Shown here one piece after another: positions 1-4,666 of a stretch of DNA of 6,162 bases. The translations under genes and the position numbers were made by a program. The notes beneath the pieces are model-generated. The model worked only from the letters and a program-made list of their open reading frames with translations, did not search any database and was not told where the DNA came from. This DNA comes from Smithella sp. (lineage in GTDB: Bacteria; Desulfobacterota; Syntrophia; Syntrophales; Smithellaceae), in the NCBI GenBank assembly GCA_012797505.1, contig JAAZOZ010000062.1:1-6162 (forward strand), in the 5' to 3' direction. Numbering within the stretch: the stretch's first letter is position 1; each line of letters opens with the position of its first letter.

Positions 1-342
1 GTGCAGTTTGCGGCGATCCAGGCGCTCACCGGCGAAGCGGGGTTTATTGAAGAGATGCTCTCCGTTTACGGACGCCGCCGGGAGCTGGTTTTGAAAACGC
101 TCCAAAAGATCGGCATTGATTTTCAGCCGCCACGCGGCACGTTTTATCTGTGGGTGCCCGCGCCGAAAGGCATGACGTCGCTGGAATTCACCAACCGCCT
201 GTTTGACAAGACCGCCGTCGTGGTGGCGGCCGGGACGGCTTACGGCCAGTACGGCGAAGGGTTCATCCGCATTTCGCTCACCGTGCCGGATGATCGGCTC
301 CAAGAGGCGATGGAGCGGATCGAAAAAGAATTTGCGCCATAA
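1..342 (+). CDS. dapL: Class I/II aminotransferase, C-terminal part, probably LL-diaminopimelate aminotransferase (5' end outside window)
   Basis: This is the last 113 residues of a PLP-dependent fold-type I aminotransferase. The reading frame is open to the left edge, so the GTG at position 1 is an internal valine codon and not a start; the family is about 390-410 residues long. Visible motifs are the C-terminal small domain: PRGTFYLWVPAPKG (residues 44-57), then GTAYGQYGEGFIRISLT (78-94), where Arg90 sits at the position of the conserved arginine that binds the substrate carboxylate. The PLP lysine lies outside the window. The GEGFIRISLTVPDDRL stretch resembles the DapL-type enzymes of deltaproteobacteria, which convert tetrahydrodipicolinate and glutamate to LL-diaminopimelate for lysine and peptidoglycan. 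A related aspartate or alanine aminotransferase cannot be excluded from the tail alone. The frame ends with TAA, 51 nt before the next gene on the same strand, suggesting an operon. Confidence 0.75.
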   Translation: MQFAAIQALTGEAGFIEEMLSVYGRRRELVLKTLQKIGIDFQPPRGTFYLWVPAPKGMTSLEFTNRLFDKTAVVVAAGTAYGQYGEGFIRISLTVPDDRLQEAMERIEKEFAP

Positions 343-349
343 CGCTGTA

Positions 350-371
350 GGGAACGGTCGGGACCGTTCCC
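350..371. repeat. Perfect 22-nt palindrome between aminotransferase and YchF-like genes
   Basis: The arms GGGAACGGTC (350-359) and GACCGTTCCC (362-371) are exact reverse complements separated by GG. In RNA this would fold as an 8-10 bp GC-rich stem. No U-run follows (the next bases are CAGCAGGTTT), so it is not a classical intrinsic terminator. It could be an attenuating or 3'-end-stabilising hairpin of the aminotransferase message, a protein binding site, or a copy of a dispersed intergenic palindrome. The inverted repeat is directly visible; its role is unknown. Confidence 0.7.
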
Positions 372-393
372 AGCAGGTTTGAGGCAGTAAAGA

Positions 394-1425
394 ATGGAAA
401 TGGGCATTCTGGGGCTTCCCCAAAGCGGGAAGAGCACCCTGTTTGAAATCATGACCGGCGTGAAAGTGAGCCCGTCGCACACCGAAACGGTTGTGCGCGG
501 ACAGGCTTCCGTGCCGGACGCGCGCTTCGACCGGCTCGTCGAAATCTACAAACCCGCCAAAGTCTCTCCCGCCAGGGTGCCGTTTATCGACGTCCACGCG
601 GTGGGCGAGCATCCTTGGGAGGCCATCCGCCAGAATCTGAGCGGCGCCGACGGCATCCTGCACGTGGTGGACGGTTTTTCCCTGCCGGATATTTCGATTG
701 CTCTCGACGCCTATCGGAAACTCGAAGATGAACTGGTTCTCTCCGATCTCCTCATCATCGAAAAGAAGCTCGAACGCCTGGCCAGGATGTCCAAAAAAGC
801 CATTCCGGCGCAGGAAGCGGCGCAAAACGAGCTTTTGCCCCGGCTCAAAGACTGTCTGGAAGAGGGACGGCCGCTGCGTCGGGCGGGCCTTACCGCGCAG
901 GAAGTCTTTACGCTCAAAAGTTTTTCATTCTGGACGATCAAACCGGAACTGGTCGTGGTCAACGTGGCCGAAGACAATCCGGCGTTTGCCGATGAATTTG
1001 CCGAAGCCGCCCATCTTGCCTGCCCGGTAATGGGCATCTGCTGCAAGGTCGAGGCGGAGTTGGCCGGACTCGACGCGGCCGATCAGAAGGAGTTTTTGGC
1101 CTCGATGGGCCTTGCGGAGGCCGCCTTCGGCCGGATCATCCGCGCCGCCTTTTCGCTTCTGGGGCGCATCTCCTTTTTCACGGTCGGCGAGGATGAAGTC
1201 AAGGCCTGGGTCATTCCGCAAAACACAAAAGCCCCCAAGGCCGCGGGCGCCATCCACAACGATTTCGAACGCGGATTCATCAAGGCCGAAGTCATGTCCT
1301 TTGACGATTTCATGGCGCACGGCGGTTCGCACGCGCGGGTGAAATCCGCCGGCCGCCTGCGCCTGGAGGGCAAGGAGTACGTCGTTGCCGACGGCGACAT
1401 CATCACCTTCCGCTTCAACGTCTGA
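394..1425 (+). CDS. YchF/Obg-like P-loop NTPase paralogue with C-terminal DUF933/TGS domain
   Basis: This 343-residue protein belongs to the TRAFAC-class Obg family, closest to YchF, a ribosome-associated ATPase usually about 363 residues long. The P-loop is GLPQSGKST (7-15), where canonical YchF has GxPNVGKS. The G4-equivalent is NVAE (190-193), matching the NxxE of YchF that favours ATP over GTP. The helical, coiled-coil-like insert spans about 105-180. The C-terminal DUF933/TGS domain (about 260-343) is well conserved: FFTVGEDEVKAW, NTKAPKAAGAIHNDFERGFIKAE, and the end LEGKEYVVADGDIITFRFNV. The G3 region is odd: instead of DIAGLVKGA plus a glycine-rich loop it reads DVHAVGEHPWEAI (66-78), so the DxxG glycine is Ala69 and switch II is shortened. 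This suggests a YchF paralogue with altered hydrolysis rather than YchF itself. The start ATG at 394 is preceded by GAGG (381-384) at 9 nt. It is probably cotranscribed with the aminotransferase gene. The cytosolic ribosome link is inferred from the family. Confidence 0.88.
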   Translation: MEMGILGLPQSGKSTLFEIMTGVKVSPSHTETVVRGQASVPDARFDRLVEIYKPAKVSPARVPFIDVHAVGEHPWEAIRQNLSGADGILHVVDGFSLPDISIALDAYRKLEDELVLSDLLIIEKKLERLARMSKKAIPAQEAAQNELLPRLKDCLEEGRPLRRAGLTAQEVFTLKSFSFWTIKPELVVVNVAEDNPAFADEFAEAAHLACPVMGICCKVEAELAGLDAADQKEFLASMGLAEAAFGRIIRAAFSLLGRISFFTVGEDEVKAWVIPQNTKAPKAAGAIHNDFERGFIKAEVMSFDDFMAHGGSHARVKSAGRLRLEGKEYVVADGDIITFRFNV

Positions 1426-1456
1426 CGGGTCCCGGGTCTCAGGCCCGGAAGCCGTC
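1424..1456. terminator. Hairpin overlapping the stop of the YchF-like gene, possible terminator between convergent genes
   Basis: An outer stem GACGG (1424-1428) / CCGTC (1452-1456) encloses an inner stem CCGGGT/GCCCGG (1432-1437 / 1443-1448, closed by a T-G wobble) with loop CTCAG. It begins within the TGA stop codon. Downstream on the + strand the sequence is T-rich but interrupted (TTTTCGTCTTT, 1471-1481), so termination would be imperfect. Its place between two converging genes fits a terminator, possibly acting in both directions. Confidence 0.4.
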
Positions 1457-1479
1457 TTCGGTCATTCCGCTTTTCGTCT

Positions 1480-1962
1480 TTACCGCTTTCCGTTCCAGGG
1501 CTGGTTCGGCTCCGCGTCGCAGTAGCCCCACTGACCGCTGAAACGGCTGCCGTCAAAGACAAACCGGAGCTTTCCCCAGTAATAGCGGCCGTTCTTCGCA
1601 TAGGGACATTTGGTGCCGGACATGTCTTCGATCCAGAAGCCGGACATCGTGTTTCCCGACAACGTGCCGATAATTTCTCCATGCTCCTGCGGCAGGTAGG
1701 CGCCGGAGACCTGGTTTCCCGTCTGCCACAACTGGATGTCTCCGTTGTCGGTTTTCCAGGAGCCGCTGACGGAAATTTCCCTGCTGTAACCCGGGTGGCC
1801 TGCCTGGTCCGACGACTGAAATTCAATTCGGGTAATGTCCCGGTAGGGAATGGTCATATGCCGGCCGTCCTTGAAATAGATCGTAAGCGCATTTTCGGCC
1901 ACGGCCGCTGACGGAGCCGCCCACAACATCAGGATCATGCCGATCCAAAATATTTTTCTCAT
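1480..1962 (-). CDS. Small secreted protein with three 16-residue G-x-x-x...SG-x-[WY] repeats
   Basis: This is a 160-residue predicted exported protein of unknown function. Residues 1-22 form a Sec signal peptide: MRK, a hydrophobic core IFWIGMILMLWAA, and a likely cleavage site AVA|EN. The mature protein starts with a short module, LTIYFKDGRHMTIPYRDITRIEF (26-48), a pattern I associate with other secreted bacterial proteins. The rest holds three imperfect repeats of identical length: 74-89 (GDIQLWQTGNQVSGAY), 95-110 (GEIIGTLSGNTMSGFW) and 130-145 (GKLRFVFDGSRFSGQW). It ends in WNGKR. The alternating pattern suggests beta strands joined by glycine turns. Cys119 and Cys148 could form a disulfide. 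The start is secure: AAGGAGGT (1968-1975) lies 5 nt upstream of ATG. The gene follows the lipoprotein gene by 81 nt on the same strand and may share its transcript. No enzymatic motif is visible. Confidence 0.8.
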   Translation of the reverse strand: MRKIFWIGMILMLWAAPSAAVAENALTIYFKDGRHMTIPYRDITRIEFQSSDQAGHPGYSREISVSGSWKTDNGDIQLWQTGNQVSGAYLPQEHGEIIGTLSGNTMSGFWIEDMSGTKCPYAKNGRYYWGKLRFVFDGSRFSGQWGYCDAEPNQPWNGKR

Positions 1963-1967
1963 CGCTG

Positions 1968-1975
1968 ACCTCCTT
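1968..1975 (-). promoter_or_regulatory. Strong ribosome binding site for the secreted repeat protein
   Basis: On the - strand the sequence reads AAGGAGGT followed by CAGCG and ATG. This is a near-perfect complement to the 16S rRNA 3' end with 5-nt spacing, much stronger than any other site in the window. It fixes the start at 1962 and argues that this small protein is well translated. Confidence 0.8.
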
Positions 1976-2043
1976 GAAATGATTTCTGTTTGTTAAAAAA
2001 TTGTTCATTGCGCAGCGTGCGACAGAAACTTTGCGATGTTCCG

Positions 2044-2466
2044 TCATCGCGTCCTCGCGGCTGCGTCTTCCAGCGCTTTCAGGTAAAGCTCCGTTTCCGA
2101 AGCCGATCGATTGCCCAGCGGCTGATTCAGGCCGGTTCCTTCCGAGGAAACGTTCACAAACCAGTTGTTGTCGTTGATCCGCTGGAAACGGATCGTGATC
2201 AACGTGTTGCCGTGAAAAAAAGAATTCCGATGGACTTTGATCGCGCCTTCCTCATCGTCCTTTTCGCATAGGTCGCCGGGGAATGTTTCCCTTGCCGTTT
2301 CAAAAGCCAGATACGTCGCCTGCCAGCGCGTTCCCGTGAGGATCACCGGACGCAGCGCCGAGGACGGCGACACCGATGTCTGGGCGGCGCTGCACGCTGA
2401 AAAGAGCCAGATCAGCGCAAGGAAAGATAAAAGTACTCCTGAGCGGCGCAAAGAGCCTGTGACCAT
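2044..2466 (-). CDS. Predicted lipoprotein of unknown function
   Basis: The call is a 140-residue protein starting at ATG 2466. Its N-terminus, MVTGSLRRSGVLLSFLALIW, has a positive n-region and a hydrophobic core, and it runs into LFSAC, a lipobox-like site that puts the lipidated cysteine at residue 25. That is a normal lipoprotein signal length. A longer reading from TTG at 2523 gives 159 residues and a better-placed Shine-Dalgarno AAGGAG (10 nt), but it would leave a 43-residue pre-cysteine segment, so I prefer the internal ATG, which has no clear Shine-Dalgarno of its own. The mature part is polar with a serine/threonine-rich linker, then RWQATYLAFETA, a GNTLITIRFQRINDNNWFVNV beta-like stretch, and a helical C-terminus (SETELYLKALEDAAARTR). 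I recognise no family. Outer- or inner-membrane anchoring facing the periplasm is inferred from the signal. The secreted repeat-protein gene lies 81 nt downstream. Confidence 0.65.
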   Translation of the reverse strand: MVTGSLRRSGVLLSFLALIWLFSACSAAQTSVSPSSALRPVILTGTRWQATYLAFETARETFPGDLCEKDDEEGAIKVHRNSFFHGNTLITIRFQRINDNNWFVNVSSEGTGLNQPLGNRSASETELYLKALEDAAARTR

Positions 2467-2473
2467 CAGGTTT

Positions 2474-2530
2474 TCAGGGGATCGAAAAAGTTTTCTCCTC
2501 CGCAGAGAGCCGGTTAAACGCAATGAACAT
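2474..2530 (-). CDS. Possible 18-codon leader ORF upstream of the lipoprotein gene
   Basis: On the - strand, ATG at 2530 opens MFIAFNRLSAEEKTFSIP and ends at TGA (2474-2476), 7 nt before the preferred ATG of the lipoprotein gene (2464-2466). AAGGAG lies 3 nt upstream of this ATG, which is closer than ideal. Translation of this leader with reinitiation at 2466 would explain why the lipoprotein ATG has no Shine-Dalgarno. The alternative is that the same AAGGAG serves the TTG at 2523. The arrangement is visible; expression is speculation. Confidence 0.2.
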   Translation of the reverse strand: MFIAFNRLSAEEKTFSIP

Positions 2531-2558
2531 CAGCTCCTTATCTTTGGTTTCCAGAATG

Positions 2559-2588
2559 AATATCGTTTGCCTCTTTTTTTCCGGTCAA
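2559..2588 (-). promoter_or_regulatory. Candidate sigma-70-type promoter for the lipoprotein gene
   Basis: On the - strand TTGACC (2583-2588) and GATATT (2559-2564) are separated by 18 nt, with 4 of 6 -10 bases matching TATAAT and an A-rich spacer. Transcription would begin near 2552, about 20 nt before the leader ATG and about 30 nt before the TTG start. The placement is good but the match is only fair. Confidence 0.3.
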
Positions 2589-2993
2589 GCCGTTATTGCG
2601 ACCATTCTTTTTCCAATCGCCCAGAACGAATGCGGCTGACGGTTTTTCTAGCATAAGTCGATTACAAAAGACGAGCAGTATTTGATGGGTTCCATCCGAA
2701 AAAACAGAGTTGGGCGGGGATTCGATCGGGCGGGGAATAAAAAACGAGAACCGCGAACGCCGTCTTGTCTTTTTCTGGAGTCATTCGTTTTACACTTGGT
2801 CTATTGCGGGTGGCCATCACCACGAAGACCCTGTGGTTTCTTTTTACAGTTAACATCCAGTAGAATGGACTCAATACGCGCGTCGCAGTTTCTCGTTGAC
2901 TATAATCTACTGCTGTCTGTGCTTAAAGTCAAGCCTGGAGCGCTTACGGCCGGAGGATGGAAAAGGAAACGCCGGGCAGGGGGATGATGCCGG

Positions 2994-3011
2994 ATAAATT
3001 ACTGAATTTAT
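2994..3011. other. AT-rich hairpin just downstream of the tRNA-Ser(GCU) gene
   Basis: ATAAATT (2994-3000) and AATTTAT (3005-3011) are exact reverse complements around ACTG. On the - strand, the transcript direction, the tRNA CCA end is followed by UUUUUAUUC and then this weak AU stem. The U-run comes before rather than after the stem, so it is not a standard terminator. The U5 tract straight after the tRNA acceptor stem may itself help end the transcript or mark a processing site. Confidence 0.3.
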
Positions 3012-3020
3012 GAATAAAAA

Positions 3021-3115
3021 TGGCGGAGAGAGCGGGATTTGAACCCGCGGTACACCTTTAAAGGGCGTACAATCGCTTAGCAGGCGATCGCTTTCGGCCA
3101 CTCAGCCATCTCTCC
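3021..3115 (-). tRNA. tRNA-Ser(GCU), CCA encoded
   Basis: On the - strand the gene folds as a class II tRNA. The acceptor stem GGAGAGA (3109-3115) pairs with TCTCTCC (3025-3031), followed by discriminator G and encoded CCA (3021-3023). The anticodon stem ATCGC/GCGAT holds loop CTGCTAA, giving anticodon GCT for AGC/AGU codons. The long variable arm GTACGCC/GGTGTAC (one G-T pair) is the serine identity element read by seryl-tRNA synthetase. The T arm GCGGG-TTCAAAT-CCCGC is perfect. It is second in line after serS and tRNA-Ser(UGA), all in the same direction. Confidence 0.97.
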
Positions 3116-3181
3116 GCTGATTTTTTCAGGCCTGTATGTTTAAAACAGTACGTCTCAATCTGCAAGAAGTTCTGTATGTTC

Positions 3182-3267
3182 TGGCGGAGGGAGCAGGATT
3201 CGAACCCGCGAACCTTTCGGTCAACGGTTTTCAAGACCGCCGCCATAGACCACTCGGCCATCCCTCC
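3182..3267 (-). tRNA. tRNA-Ser(UGA), CCA encoded
   Basis: On the - strand this is a class II tRNA. The acceptor stem GGAGGGA (3261-3267) pairs with TCCCTCC (3186-3192), followed by discriminator G (3185) and CCA (3182-3184). The anticodon stem GCGGT/ACCGT (top pair G-T) holds loop CTTGAAA, giving anticodon TGA for UCA and, by wobble, other UCN codons. The variable arm is shorter than in the neighbouring tRNA: GACC/GGTT closed by a GAAA tetraloop. The T arm is GCGGG-TTCGAAT-CCTGC with one G-T pair. It lies 31 nt downstream of the serS stop with no terminator between, so cotranscription and later processing are likely. Confidence 0.97.
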
Positions 3268-3298
3268 ATCGTAATTTTTCCCGGTTATGCTTCCGGCC

Positions 3299-4573
3299 TT
3301 ACGGAGTGATCCGCTCCAGACCTCTCATATAAGGACGCAGCGCCTCCGGGATGACGACGCTTCCGTCGGCCTGCTGATAGTTTTCCAGAACCGCGACCAC
3401 CGTGCGGCCCACAGCCAGTCCGGAGCCGTTCAGGGTATGCACGAATTCCACCTTGCCGCTGTCTTTCCGGCGGAAGCGGATTGCCGCCCGCCTGGCCTGG
3501 AAATCCTCAAAGTTGCTGCATGAGGAAATTTCCCGGTACGTGTCCTGTCCGGGCATCCAGGCTTCCACGTCGTAGGTTTTGGCCGAAGAGAAGCCCAGAT
3601 CGGCGGTGCACAGGCAAACAGTCCGGAAAGGGATGCCCAGCCTTTTGAGGACTTCTTCCGCGTTGGCGGTCAGCTTTTCCAGCTCATCGTAAGACGTCTC
3701 CGGTCTGGAGAATTTGACCATTTCCACCTTGTTGAACTGGTGCTGGCGGATCAGCCCCCGCGTGTCCTTCCCGTAGGAACCGGCTTCCGCGCGGAAACAG
3801 GCCGAATACGCCACCAGATAAACCGGCAGTTTTTCCTCTTCCAGGATTTCATCCCGGTAAACGTTCGTGACCGGAACTTCCGCCGTCGGAATCAGGTAAT
3901 AGTCCATGCCTTCAATTTTAAAAAGATCTTCCTTGAACTTGGGAAGCTGGCCGGTCCCGGTCATACTCTCGGCGTTGACCATGAAGGGCGTAAACACCTC
4001 CGTGTAGCCGTGGTTTGCCGTATGCAGATCCAGCATGAAGTTGGTGATCGCCCGCTCCAGCTGGGCGCCCGCCCCGCGATAAAGCGTGAATCTTGCCCCG
4101 GTGATTTTCGCGCCGCGCGCGAAGTCCAGAATGTTCAGGTTCTCACCCAGTTCAAAGTGCTGCTTCGGCGCAAAACAGAAGGAGGGTTTTTCGCCCCAGG
4201 TCCGCACGACCGTGTTGTCTTCGGATCCGCCGCCCTGCGGCACGGATTCGTGCTGAATGTTCGGCACGATCATGACAAAGGCGTTGAGCTCCTCTTCCGT
4301 GACGCGCAGGGTTTCGTCGTACTCCTTGATTTTGGCCGATACGTCGCCCATTTTGGCGATCAGCTCGGACGCGTCCTCTTTTTTCTTTTTCAGTTCGCCG
4401 ACCTGCTTGGACACGCTGTTGCGTTCGTTGCGCAGGGTTTCCACCGCCTGCAGGATGTCCCGTCTTTTTGCATCCAGGCCGACAAAGCGGTCAAAGTCAA
4501 TGTTCTGCCCCCGTTCGCTCATTTTCCGGCGAACGGCTTCCAGGTTCTGCCTCAAGTACTTAATATCTAACAT
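3299..4573 (-). CDS. serS: Seryl-tRNA synthetase
   Basis: This is a full-length class IIa aminoacyl-tRNA synthetase of 424 residues, the usual bacterial length. It charges tRNA-Ser (and tRNA-Sec where present) with serine using ATP, in the cytosol. The N-terminal domain (about 1-105) starts MLDIKYLRQN and forms the long antiparallel coiled-coil arm that grips the variable arm of tRNA-Ser, rich in Lys/Glu around 40-95. The catalytic core follows: motif 1 around GYTEVFTPFMVN (189-200), the serine-binding TAEVPVTN (230-237), motif 2 CFRAEAGSYGKDTRGLIRQHQF (259-280) with Arg261 and Glu284 beyond it, EISSCSNFEDFQARR (348-362), and motif 3 LNGSGLAVGRT (381-391) with Arg390. The end LRPYMRGLERITP is typical. 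ATG 4573 is preceded by GAAGG (4580-4584) at 6 nt. Two tRNA-Ser genes follow directly downstream. No key residue appears to be missing. Confidence 0.98.
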   Translation of the reverse strand: MLDIKYLRQNLEAVRRKMSERGQNIDFDRFVGLDAKRRDILQAVETLRNERNSVSKQVGELKKKKEDASELIAKMGDVSAKIKEYDETLRVTEEELNAFVMIVPNIQHESVPQGGGSEDNTVVRTWGEKPSFCFAPKQHFELGENLNILDFARGAKITGARFTLYRGAGAQLERAITNFMLDLHTANHGYTEVFTPFMVNAESMTGTGQLPKFKEDLFKIEGMDYYLIPTAEVPVTNVYRDEILEEEKLPVYLVAYSACFRAEAGSYGKDTRGLIRQHQFNKVEMVKFSRPETSYDELEKLTANAEEVLKRLGIPFRTVCLCTADLGFSSAKTYDVEAWMPGQDTYREISSCSNFEDFQARRAAIRFRRKDSGKVEFVHTLNGSGLAVGRTVVAVLENYQQADGSVVIPEALRPYMRGLERITP

Positions 4574-4603
4574 AGTTTACCTTCAGATCCCCGGCTGACG
4601 AAT

Positions 4604-4618
4604 CCCGCCGAAGACGGG
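4604..4618. other. UUCG-type hairpin between murJ and serS
   Basis: On the - strand the sequence CCCGTCTTCGGCGGG folds either as CCCGTC/GGCGGG around TTC or as CCCG/CGGG with a bulged T and a cUUCGg tetraloop, which is a very stable RNA cap. No U-run follows, so it is at most a weak terminator for murJ. It may instead be a leader hairpin of serS or protect an mRNA end. Confidence 0.4.
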
Positions 4619-4620
4619 TT

Positions 4621-4649
4621 TCCCTATCACTTTGAACTATTGAAGTCAA
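4621..4649 (-). promoter_or_regulatory. Candidate sigma-70-type promoter for serS
   Basis: On the - strand TTGACT (4644-4649) lies 17 nt from TAGGGA (4621-4626). The -35 box matches 5 of 6 bases; the -10 box is poor beyond its first TA. Initiation near 4614 would fall inside the UUCG hairpin, so promoter and hairpin are unlikely both to act on the serS leader as drawn. Reading through from murJ is the alternative. Confidence 0.3.
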
Positions 4650-4666
4650 TGGTTTTATCGGGGGGA

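Larger units (their letters stand above)
2531..3020. other. About 490-nt stretch with no convincing gene
   Basis: Apart from the candidate promoter at 2559-2588 and a few short repeats, I see no supported gene here on either strand. Open frames at 2682-2987 (+) and 2662-2874 (-) have no good ribosome binding site and read as low-quality, arginine/proline-rich or mixed protein. A 9-bp direct repeat GGGCGGGGA occurs at 2712-2720 and 2728-2736 (period 16). TTGACTATAAT near 2896-2906 holds -35- and -10-like hexamers that overlap and so cannot form one promoter. The section 2850-2985 has a KPGAL-containing reading (see findings) that might be a decayed coding remnant. Confidence 0.5.

Noticed and set aside
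1..3. GTG at position 1 as a start codon of a 113-aa protein
   Set aside because: The frame is open to the window edge and the protein is only the C-terminal third of an aminotransferase; the codon is an internal valine.
1083..1826. Long - strand open frame of 247 codons
   Set aside because: It spans the antisense of the YchF-like gene and another frame of the secreted protein gene, is Ser/Arg/Pro-rich and has no family resemblance; it is a GC-driven shadow.
2662..2874. - strand open frame of 70 codons in the gene-poor stretch
   Set aside because: No good ribosome binding site and no protein-like pattern.
2896..2906. TTGACTATAAT as a promoter
   Set aside because: The -35- and -10-like hexamers overlap instead of being about 17 nt apart, and neither has a partner at the right distance.
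2682..2987. + strand open frame of 101 codons in the gene-poor stretch
   Set aside because: No ribosome binding site, mixed low-quality composition and no recognised domain; only the KPGAL hint is kept as a finding.
3021..3267. tRNA genes as an integration (att) site for a mobile element
   Set aside because: No integrase gene and no duplicated tRNA 3' end is visible in the window.
3740..4570. Long + strand open frame of 276 codons
   Set aside because: It lies wholly antisense to serS, a certain gene, and its translation has no recognisable domain.
4574..4666. T-box leader for serS
   Set aside because: The 93-nt gap is too short for a T-box and I see no T-box sequence or antiterminator pair; the group is also not one where T-boxes are common.
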